From NCBI GenBank assembly GCA_027005175.1, contig JALTMC010000321.1, positions 1-5,543 on the forward strand: a stretch of DNA of 5,543 nt. Reading direction: 5' to 3'. The translations under genes were made by a program, and so were the position numbers. This document shows positions 1-5,442 of the stretch, piece by piece; position 1 is the stretch's first letter; each line of letters opens with the position of its first letter. The stretch is from Myxococcales bacterium. GTDB taxonomy: Bacteria; Myxococcota_C; UBA6777. Under the pieces are notes generated by a model. That model saw nothing but the letters and a program-made list of their open reading frames with translations. It was not told the origin of the DNA and did not search any database.

Positions 1-1701
1 CAAGTGAATGAAGTCTTGCCCACAGAGCTCGATATGATCTTTCAGAAAGCGATGCACCCAGAGCGTCAATCTCGGTATGACTCCGTGGAAACCTTTTTTT
101 CAGCTGTTCAAGCTGTCTTGTTTCCTGCTTCTGTCGAACTCGCCCCTCCACCCATGCCACCTGAGTTTCACTCCAAATTTAAATCGTCTCGTGAGTTGCT
201 CGCTTCTCGTGACGTCAACCATGATGGGACGAGTGAAACGGGAGCGGAACTCGCCAAGACAAAGTCAGAAACTCCGACTGTTGCAAGACAATTGCTGGAC
301 GACGCTGTCTTTGCTGAGTCTACAAAGACAGGGGCCGAGGCGGAGCAGCCTGCTTTATTCCAGAGCAAGGGTGGTGTCTCGATAGGAGACACAGAGGGTG
401 AAGTACTCACCAAAGTGAGTGTCTCGGAGTTGGCTCTTGCTTCTCTTGAAAAAACAAAAGAGTCTCCCATTCTGGCCAGAGAGATAGACTCCAAGGCTTC
501 CTTGGAGATCTCCTGGGAGTCCAATCCATCGAACGCGAGCGACAGTCACGATGTTCTGGATGCCTCCTCTGTTATTGCCGAGCTTCTGTCTGGCGAATTC
601 TCGGGTGAATTTGAGCGGATCACATCTGGGCTTTTCGAATCCCATCTTGATGATGATAGTATGATCTTTGATGAGCCCTCTTTTATTCCGGAAGCTCCCG
701 AGAAATCAAACTCCGCAGCCCCACTTGCCCGCTTACAACGTTCCGTTCAGGGGCAAGTGTCAGCGACTTCGGATGCTTTTGTGTTACCTCAAGTGAATGC
801 TGTCAGGACGTTGTCATCAAGCCATCGCGTGCTCTCTTTGAATCATATGGCTTTGGTCGAAGAGGTGGTGTGTAGCCCCGATGGAGAACTCTTACTCTCT
901 TGCGATGAAGACCTGATGATTCGATTGTGGGATGCCAAAAACTGGAAGTTACTTCATGCCATTCCGAAAGAGCGCGGCTCTGTTCGACATCTGTGCTGGA
1001 ACTCCAGCAGCTCTCAGTTCGCATTTTGCTCTGGAACCCGCACCGTCGATGTTTGGGATGCAAAAACATGCAAGCCTCTTCACAGCATCGACTTTGACTC
1101 TGATATCCGACAACTTGCTTGGTTATCTCAAGAGACGAACCTCGCGGTTGGCTGTGCGGATGATACGATTCGTTTGTGGGATGTCAAAGCAAAGAAAGAA
1201 AGATCTTCCCTCTCAGGGTATGGCGGTGTTGGGCATGTCTTTGCCTTTCAAGCCTCTTGCGCTCTCTTCTTGTCTGGTAATAATTTTGGTGAAGTCCGTC
1301 TTTGGCCTTTAAGTGAGTCAGAAGGCCATGTTTTGTTACACCAAAGTGAGCATGTCATTACTTCTCTCGCCACTGTACAAAACTTGCCACTGCTGCTCTG
1401 TGGAGACTCCAGTGGAGAAGTCAGCTTCTGGGATCTCAGCCTCCATGCACAACTGTTCAAAACCCATGAACATCAACATCCCATCTTTGATGTAGGGATC
1501 AACGGTGATGGAACGCGAGGTTACTCGATTGACGAAAGCGGCCTCGTTTTTGTCTATGACTTGACACAAGGAAAAGCACTCTTTACTCACCAGATTGAAG
1601 CAAACCACGATTGCCAAAGTAGTATCGATCCTTATGGGCGTTGGCTCGCAACGTCTTGTGAACAGCATGTCAATATCTGGAAGCTCTCCATGGAAGAGTA
1701 G
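1..1701 (+). CDS. Serine/threonine protein kinase with C-terminal WD40 propeller (5' partial)
   Basis: The frame is open from the first base and ends at TAG 1699-1701, so the gene starts upstream. The first ~40 codons match the end of a Hanks-type Ser/Thr kinase domain (subdomain XI): LPTELD, then KAM, then the hallmark RYDS with its conserved Arg at 73-75. About 230 residues (124-816) of low-complexity linker rich in Ser, Glu and Asp follow, without a visible membrane segment. From about 817 to the stop there are seven WD40-like repeats. Repeat-end motifs include IRLWD, VDVWD, IRLWD, VRLWP, VSFWD, VFVYD and VNIWK, enough for one complete seven-bladed propeller ending at the C-terminus. By family knowledge the kinase phosphorylates Ser/Thr on partner proteins and the propeller is a protein-binding platform; the protein is probably cytosolic. 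ATP-binding and catalytic loops are outside the window, so activity cannot be judged. The partner is unknown. Confidence 0.88.
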   Translation, partial: QVNEVLPTELDMIFQKAMHPERQSRYDSVETFFSAVQAVLFPASVELAPPPMPPEFHSKFKSSRELLASRDVNHDGTSETGAELAKTKSETPTVARQLLDDAVFAESTKTGAEAEQPALFQSKGGVSIGDTEGEVLTKVSVSELALASLEKTKESPILAREIDSKASLEISWESNPSNASDSHDVLDASSVIAELLSGEFSGEFERITSGLFESHLDDDSMIFDEPSFIPEAPEKSNSAAPLARLQRSVQGQVSATSDAFVLPQVNAVRTLSSSHRVLSLNHMALVEEVVCSPDGELLLSCDEDLMIRLWDAKNWKLLHAIPKERGSVRHLCWNSSSSQFAFCSGTRTVDVWDAKTCKPLHSIDFDSDIRQLAWLSQETNLAVGCADDTIRLWDVKAKKERSSLSGYGGVGHVFAFQASCALFLSGNNFGEVRLWPLSESEGHVLLHQSEHVITSLATVQNLPLLLCGDSSGEVSFWDLSLHAQLFKTHEHQHPIFDVGINGDGTRGYSIDESGLVFVYDLTQGKALFTHQIEANHDCQSSIDPYGRWLATSCEQHVNIWKLSMEE

Positions 1702-1808
1702 GGAAAAAGTCGATCGTCTCGGATTGTTGATCCAATAATTCTTATATGTTGTTTCTTGGCCTTCACGCCTCGGAATCAATTCCAAGACTCCAGCTTCCCC
1801 TCTTGTTT
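1702..1808. other. Convergent intergenic gap, no clear terminator
   Basis: This 107-base stretch separates the stop codons of two converging genes. I looked for a bidirectional rho-independent terminator and found only very short inverted repeats: GGAT/ATCC around 1721-1733, and GGAAT/ATTCC around 1771-1782 with a two-base loop. Neither has a usable stem length or a T-run. The minus-strand reading frame across it is an overlap with the kinase gene and is not credible as a gene. Confidence 0.5.
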
Positions 1809-2960
1809 CTAAGGCAAGATGCGTTGGCGTAGAAAGAGTGTATTCGACCACACTCGAATACTTCCAAGGGGCGCAAATTTCCACTTTATTCCACCTGTTC
1901 GTGGGTCTCTGACCTCCTCAAACCCAAACAAATTGCTGAGCTTTGTTCGAACTACCGCATAGAGTTTGGTTCGACTTACGACCCATAATTTCTTGCCATG
2001 CAGTCGTTTCGGGATGGATACCCTGCGAATGCAACCCCTGGCCCACTGAAGAATGGTCCGGTTGAGCTTGGCATGACCAGATGTCTTTTTTAAGACAATT
2101 TTGGGTTTGCCCCTTTTACTCCAACTCATGATGAAGCTCCCTGTCCACTTTGGTCCAAGTGTGGGGGATGCCATCTCTCCATATGTCATGTATTTGTGTA
2201 TCTTGCTTTGGAATTGAATCTCCAGGCATCGGTCGAGTGCGACTTGTGCGGTGCCAAAGAAGGTATCGGTTAAACCGGAGTAGTCAAGGTGCCACTCTTT
2301 CCAGCGGGCGTGATAGGCACGCATCGTACGCCCAAATCTATCTTTGCCCGCCCATGGAACATTCCCCTTGCCCTTTTGCGCTCCGCTCTTTGTACTACCC
2401 TTCCCACGCCCTCTGCGAGTCCGTCGGGGGGAGAGCCTTGGACGCAAATCAAGGTGTCGGTAGCTGCGTTTGGACTCTTGCTTTGTGACGGCCTTTGGTA
2501 AACGTGGCTTCTTTTGTGATGGGCTCGCCGAAGGAGCGGGAGGTGGCTCCTGTTTGAGTTCTAACGGACGATCCCGGTGATACCTTCGACCCCATCGTGC
2601 CAAACGCTTTGGCCTCTTGGGCCGCTGTCGCCTCTTTTTCTTTCTCCTCTTGCGTCGATGTTTCTTCTTTCGTGTGCGATGGGCTCGTTTGCTGGCTCGT
2701 TTGCGTTTTTTTGTGACTCTCTTTTCTCGTCGATGAGGGGGCTCTTTTTTGGGCTTGTGAAGAGTGGCTTGCTGCTTTGGTTGAGGCTGCTTAAATAAAC
2801 GAACGATCTGCATGATACGCCTCTTCGGTGGAACTTTGTTCTTCCCTCGAAAGGTCCACAATACCGCGAGATGAAGCCCTAGTGACAGTATCAACATCCA
2901 TGGCAAGACATAGGTAGGGCGTTGGTTGTGCATCACACTATCTGTTGATGGCAATGTCAT
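1809..2960 (-). CDS. TonB/TolA-like single-pass membrane protein with Lys/Arg-rich linker
   Basis: Starting from ATG 2958-2960 the protein has 383 residues. Order: a short N-terminus; one hydrophobic segment at about residues 17-37 (2850-2912, PWMLILSLGLHLAVLW); a very basic block at about 77-119 (2604-2732) with 31 Lys/Arg in 43 residues; a Pro/Ser/Lys/Arg linker; and a globular C-terminal part. In the latter, from about residue 272, GSFIMSW, then G-KPKIVLKKTSGHAKLN, then a helix and IPKRL resemble the TonB/TolA C-terminal fold, where a strand pair is followed by SSG--LD, a helix and a proline. Family knowledge suggests an inner-membrane-anchored protein spanning the periplasm and passing energy or contact to outer-membrane partners; no exbB/exbD lies in view. 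Its only two cysteines (residues 245 and 310) are both in the C-terminal part. The start is uncertain: the frame stays open to TTG 3111-3113, and ATG 2931-2933 is an alternative; none has a well-spaced ribosome binding site. Function is tentative. Confidence 0.6.
   Translation of the reverse strand: MTLPSTDSVMHNQRPTYVLPWMLILSLGLHLAVLWTFRGKNKVPPKRRIMQIVRLFKQPQPKQQATLHKPKKEPPHRREKRVTKKRKRASKRAHRTRKKKHRRKRRKKKRRQRPKRPKRLARWGRRYHRDRPLELKQEPPPAPSASPSQKKPRLPKAVTKQESKRSYRHLDLRPRLSPRRTRRGRGKGSTKSGAQKGKGNVPWAGKDRFGRTMRAYHARWKEWHLDYSGLTDTFFGTAQVALDRCLEIQFQSKIHKYMTYGEMASPTLGPKWTGSFIMSWSKRGKPKIVLKKTSGHAKLNRTILQWARGCIRRVSIPKRLHGKKLWVVSRTKLYAVVRTKLSNLFGFEEVRDPRTGGIKWKFAPLGSIRVWSNTLFLRQRILP
2604..2732 (-). 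other. Low-complexity Lys/Arg block in the TonB-like protein
   Basis: This segment encodes 43 residues of which 31 are Lys or Arg, with only one acidic residue. TonB-type linkers are usually rich in Pro with alternating Glu and Lys, so this is unusually basic. On the plus strand the segment is visibly pyrimidine-rich. Confidence 0.85.
2682..2704. repeat. Short tandem direct repeat, 11 identical bases at 12-bp period
   Basis: GGCTCGTTTGC occurs at 2682-2692 and again at 2694-2704, separated by one base. Read on the minus strand it encodes a duplicated Lys-Arg-Ala unit (KRAS then KRAH). It preserves the frame of the basic block and probably reflects local slippage or unit duplication within it. 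Confidence 0.7.
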
Positions 2961-2976
2961 TGTCGCTTGACATTGC
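2951..2976. promoter_or_regulatory. Perfect 9-bp inverted repeat over the start of the TonB-like gene
   Basis: GCAATGTCA (2951-2959) and TGACATTGC (2968-2976) are exact inverted copies separated by 8 bases. The repeat lies at the edge of the divergent intergenic region and includes two bases of the preferred ATG (2958-2960) of the minus-strand gene. In that gene's mRNA it could form a hairpin holding the start codon; as DNA it has the symmetry of an operator for a dimeric regulator. The symmetry is seen directly; either role is inference. Confidence 0.45.
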
Positions 2977-3182
2977 GGTTCTTGTATTTCCCTCTCAAAC
3001 TCTCTGTAGTGTGCAGCACTCTGTCGATTTTGACAATGGCCTAAGTTCTTATTATGCTTCTGTTCTGACGCTTTCTTGTCCACTCTCAACTCGCTCGCTT
3101 GGAAGAGAAACAATCCTTCTTTTGCTTTTCTCTGAAATGATTTCTTTTGTGGCTGGAAGAGACAAACGATGGCTCATACACA

Positions 3183-3212
3183 TTGCCAGATGTTAGGGTC
3201 GTGCTGTATGAA
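3183..3212 (+). promoter_or_regulatory. Possible sigma70-type promoter for the crotonase operon
   Basis: TTGCCA (3183-3188, one mismatch to TTGACA) is followed after 18 bases by TATGAA (3207-3212, two mismatches to TATAAT). Transcription would begin near 3219, leaving a leader of about 30 bases with the ribosome binding site at 3233. Position and spacing are suitable, but the -10 is imperfect and such matches arise by chance. Confidence 0.3.
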
Positions 3213-3232
3213 GGGAAGTTGGTAGCAACTTT

Positions 3233-3240
3233 GGAAGGAG
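3233..3240 (+). promoter_or_regulatory. Ribosome binding site deciding the crotonase start
   Basis: GGAAGGAG lies 8 bases before ATG 3249-3251, a near-ideal Shine-Dalgarno sequence at normal spacing. It supports this ATG over the in-frame upstream TTG at 3147, which lacks such a site. Confidence 0.8.
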
Positions 3241-3248
3241 ACGTTTGG

Positions 3249-4040
3249 ATGACACAGGAAGCTGCAGTCTTGTATCGTGTGGAAGAGGGTGTGGGAATCA
3301 TTGAACTTAATCGCCCTGACAACCGCAACAGCATGACGCCCGAGATCTTTGTGGGCTTGCGTGATGCTCTCGCACAGGTCAAGGCCGACAACGATCTACG
3401 TTGCCTCGTTATCACTGGGCGAGGTCGTTGTTTCAGTGCCGGAGCAGACCTCAACTCTGCCATACAGGTCGATGGTGAGAGATTTGAACTCCCTCATGAG
3501 CGTTCCTACGCGATGTACCAGCCCTTTCTCTCTGTTTTGGACGTTGAGATCCCAGTCCTTGGGGCTCTCAACGGACATGCCGTCGGAGGTGGACTCGGTC
3601 TGGCTCTTGTTTGCGATATCCGTGTTGCCAACCAAGACGCCAAATACGGTGCAAACTTTACCCGACTTGGTATTCATCCTGGGATGGCGATCACTCATAT
3701 CCTTCCCCGGCTGGTAGGTCTGCCCAAGGCCGCCGAGTTACTCTTTACTGGAACACTGATCAAAGGTGTTGAAGCCGCTGAAACGGGTCTTGTGAATCAT
3801 GCTGTACCTGGTGATGATGTCTTTCCTCGTACGATGGAGATGGCTCGTGTGATCGCGGCCAATGCTCCGATCGCTGTTCGCCTGACAAAACGCTTCTTGT
3901 ACCAGGGACAACAGGAAGCCATCCGAAATGCAGCCTATGCCGAGGCTTTTGCCCAGGCTTCCACACTTCATACCGCAGACGCAAAAGAAGGCATCTCTGC
4001 TCTTCTTGAAAAACGAAAACCCGCATTTAAAGGGCAGTGA
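3249..4040 (+). CDS. Enoyl-CoA hydratase/isomerase (crotonase) family protein lacking both classical catalytic Glu
   Basis: A 263-residue protein, the normal length for a single-domain crotonase. It starts with the strand pair common to the family (VGIIELNRPDNRNSM, residues 15-29). It carries CFSAGADL at 61-68, which supplies the first oxyanion-hole NH, and NGHAVGGGLGLA at 108-119, which supplies the second. The usual C-terminal EGISALLEKRKPAF closes it. These bind acyl-CoA thioesters and stabilise the enolate. In rat mitochondrial hydratase the catalytic pair is Glu144 and Glu164, 20 residues apart. The aligned positions here are Gly117 (GGGLGLA) and Phe137 (GANFTRLG), also 20 apart. Classical hydration is therefore doubtful, and an isomerase, hydrolase, lyase or other crotonase reaction is possible; the substrate cannot be told. 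The start is fixed by a strong ribosome binding site. The TGA stop lies 2 bases before the next gene, or overlaps it by 4, suggesting translational coupling. Confidence 0.9.
   Translation: MTQEAAVLYRVEEGVGIIELNRPDNRNSMTPEIFVGLRDALAQVKADNDLRCLVITGRGRCFSAGADLNSAIQVDGERFELPHERSYAMYQPFLSVLDVEIPVLGALNGHAVGGGLGLALVCDIRVANQDAKYGANFTRLGIHPGMAITHILPRLVGLPKAAELLFTGTLIKGVEAAETGLVNHAVPGDDVFPRTMEMARVIAANAPIAVRLTKRFLYQGQQEAIRNAAYAEAFAQASTLHTADAKEGISALLEKRKPAFKGQ
4031..4034 (+). promoter_or_regulatory. Ribosome binding site of the RlmK-like gene, inside the end of the crotonase gene
   Basis: AGGG (within AAAGGG) lies 8 bases before GTG 4043-4045 but only 2 bases before GTG 4037-4039. The spacing favours 4043 as the start. 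Confidence 0.5.
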
Positions 4041-4042
4041 TC

Positions 4043-5059
4043 GTGTCAGAATGGGAAGAACATTGGACAGCACAACAAAGTATGTTGGCGAACCGATTGC
4101 GTAAGAACAAGCGACGGTTGAAGTCGTGGCTTCGACGTGAACAGGTCTCATGTTATCGATTGTATGATTGTGACATCCCTGAAATTCCCTTTGCGATCGA
4201 TGTTTATGATGACCATCTTCACATCTCGGAGTATCGACGACGTCACTCTTATTCGGAAGAAGAGCATGCGATGTGGGCGGAGTGGATGTTGGAGTCCATT
4301 CGCGAGACTGTGGGGATTGAGCGGGACAAGATCTTTGTCAAACTTCGACAGCGTCAAAAAGGTCGGCAACAATACGAAAAGGTCTCGGAAGAAACGTATC
4401 GAATTCAGGTGGAAGAGGGAGGGCATCAGTTCTGGATCAATCTCTCCGATTATCTCGACACAGGTCTGTTTCTCGACCATCGTATCACCCGCCGTATGGT
4501 GGGGGAAGAGTCCAACGGGAAGAGACTTCTCAATCTCTTTGCATACACAGGCTCTTTTACGGTATATGCAGCGGCAGCGGGTGCGACTCACACCACCACT
4601 GTGGATATGTCTCGAACTTATCTGCGATGGACCCAGAAAAATCTCGAACTCAATCATCTGTGGGGTGAACAGCATCGCCTCATTCATTCGGATGTTTTCG
4701 CCTTTTTGCAAGAGCAACAACGTTCGAGTGAGAGATATGATCTGATCGTTCTCGACCCTCCCACCTACTCTGCGAGCAAACGAATGGAAGGTACGCTGGA
4801 TATCCAGCGCGACCATGTATGGCTACTCGAACGTGGGATGGCTCTGCTCGCTCCCGGTGGGACCTTGTACTTTTCTACCAATTTTCGAAAATTCCAGTTG
4901 GATGAGGAGAAACTGCAAGATATAGACATGACCGAAATTACTTCCCAAACCATACCTCCTGATTTTCGCGACCGCATTCACCGATGCTGGACAATGTGTC
5001 GAACACAAAAAACGGATCGTCGCCCCGCCAATAGCGGGAGGCCATCCCGTCGAAAGTAA
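4043..5059 (+). CDS. rlmK: RlmK-like 23S rRNA (guanine-N7) methyltransferase, stand-alone
   Basis: A 338-residue class I SAM-dependent methyltransferase that matches, from end to end, the C-terminal half of E. coli RlmKL (RlmK), which makes m7G2069 in 23S rRNA. Diagnostic blocks: MLANRLRKN near the N-terminus, CYRLYDCDIPE, RQRQKG-QY, then SDYLDTGLFLDHR at about 135-147. The SAM-binding motif is LLNLFAYTGSFTVYAA at about 162-177, with the acidic ribose-binding residue in TVDMSRTYL (Asp188). The catalytic-motif block is LDPPTYSASKRM at about 237-248, and the end is IHRCW. The RlmL half with its THUMP domain is absent, so this is the split form. The C-terminal ~18 residues are basic, not conserved, and encoded across two hairpins. 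GTG 4043 is preferred for its ribosome binding site; GTG 4037 (4-nt overlap with the crotonase stop) and ATG 4082 are alternatives. The exact target base is inferred from homology. Confidence 0.85.
   Translation: MSEWEEHWTAQQSMLANRLRKNKRRLKSWLRREQVSCYRLYDCDIPEIPFAIDVYDDHLHISEYRRRHSYSEEEHAMWAEWMLESIRETVGIERDKIFVKLRQRQKGRQQYEKVSEETYRIQVEEGGHQFWINLSDYLDTGLFLDHRITRRMVGEESNGKRLLNLFAYTGSFTVYAAAAGATHTTTVDMSRTYLRWTQKNLELNHLWGEQHRLIHSDVFAFLQEQQRSSERYDLIVLDPPTYSASKRMEGTLDIQRDHVWLLERGMALLAPGGTLYFSTNFRKFQLDEEKLQDIDMTEITSQTIPPDFRDRIHRCWTMCRTQKTDRRPANSGRPSRRK
5024..5049. repeat. Two overlapping, mutually exclusive short hairpins at the rlmK 3' end
   Basis: CCCGC (5024-5028) pairs with GCGGG (5034-5038) over a 5-base loop, and CGGGA (5035-5039) pairs with TCCCG (5045-5049) over another 5-base loop. 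They share the central CGGG, so only one can form at a time. No T-run follows directly, so this is not a standard terminator. The pair lies within the last codons of rlmK and 36 bases before yaaA, so it could act as an mRNA stability or attenuator-like element, or be a small REP-like palindrome. Confidence 0.45.
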
Positions 5060-5074
5060 CTTGATTTTAACACT

Positions 5075-5078
5075 GGAG
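5075..5078 (+). promoter_or_regulatory. Ribosome binding site of yaaA
   Basis: GGAG lies 7 bases before ATG 5086-5088. The translated start MLAILSPAKTLDYE matches the N-terminus of the YaaA family, so start and site agree. Confidence 0.75.
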
Positions 5079-5085
5079 CGAAGCA

Positions 5086-5442
5086 ATGTTAGCGATTCTC
5101 TCTCCTGCGAAGACTCTCGATTATGAGACTCCTTTGCGTACCCAGACTTTTACAATTCCTGACTTTCTTAATCAGTCGGCAGAACTCGTTGAGATCCTTC
5201 GTGAATACAATGAGAGTGAGTTGCGTGCCCTGATGAGTGTGAGTGAAAAAATAGCACTTCTCAATCGGGAACGTTACCAGTCCTTTGAGCCAAACTTTAA
5301 CCTAGACAACGCACGACAGGCTTTGCTGGCATTTAAAGGAGACTCCTATTTGGGTTTTGAGCTTGATCAGTATTCCGAAGCGGACTTTGCCTATGCACAA
5401 CAACATCTGCGAGTGTTGTCGGGTTTGTATGTTCTCTTGTGA
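5086..5442 (+). CDS. yaaA: Peroxide stress protein YaaA (UPF0246/DUF328), N-terminal part, ended by a premature TGA
   Basis: The 118-residue open part is clearly YaaA. It has ILSPAKTLDYETPL at the N-terminus, LMSVSEKIALLNRER in the middle, then NARQALLAFKGDSYLGFE and FAYAQQHLRVLSGLY, all at the same relative positions as in E. coli YaaA (about 258 residues). E. coli YaaA lowers intracellular free iron and limits oxidative damage to DNA and protein under hydrogen peroxide stress; it is a cytosolic DNA-binding protein. The frame stops at TGA 5440-5442, where the family has Arg in GLYG-LRPLDLMQPY. Homology continues in the same frame beyond it, so this stop is abnormal, not the natural end. The gene follows rlmK by 26 bases and probably shares its transcript. 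If the stops are real, the product is a nonfunctional stub; if they are assembly errors at a low-quality end, the gene is intact and continues beyond the window. Confidence 0.9.
   Translation: MLAILSPAKTLDYETPLRTQTFTIPDFLNQSAELVEILREYNESELRALMSVSEKIALLNRERYQSFEPNFNLDNARQALLAFKGDSYLGFELDQYSEADFAYAQQHLRVLSGLYVLL

Larger units (their letters stand above)
2961..3248. other. Divergent intergenic region
   Basis: These 288 bases separate the minus-strand TonB-like gene from the plus-strand operon, and should hold the promoters of both. The minus-strand frame stays open to 3113, so part of the region could be N-terminal coding sequence of the TonB-like gene from a TTG start, but the translated residues there resemble nothing I know. 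I see no convincing minus-strand promoter: a TGGACA and a CATAAT are present around 3042-3080, but their spacing (about 20) is too long. The plus-strand elements are listed separately. Confidence 0.5.

Noticed and set aside
1-799. Direct repeat CAAGTGAATG at 1-10 and 790-799
   Set aside because: A ten-base match in unrelated parts of one gene with no extension; chance and similar codons (Gln-Val-Asn) explain it.
1721-1782. Possible terminator hairpins between the convergent genes
   Set aside because: Stems are only 4-5 bp, one with a two-base loop, and no T-run follows on either strand.
1336-1884. 182-codon minus-strand reading frame across the kinase gene end and the gap
   Set aside because: It overlaps most of the WD40 coding region in antisense and has no family resemblance; I also considered it as a frameshifted tail of the TonB-like protein, but it would then run about 365 bases into the kinase gene.
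2150-2798. Plus-strand reading frames opposite the TonB-like gene
   Set aside because: They are shadows of a basic, pyrimidine-rich antisense strand, lack ribosome binding sites and show no known domains.
3147-3248. In-frame 34-codon N-terminal extension of the crotonase from TTG 3147
   Set aside because: Family proteins begin about where ATG 3249 is, and that ATG has a strong, well-spaced ribosome binding site inside the would-be extension.
4148-4816. 222-codon minus-strand reading frame
   Set aside because: It lies wholly antisense to the rlmK-like gene, which has strong conserved motifs in its own frame.
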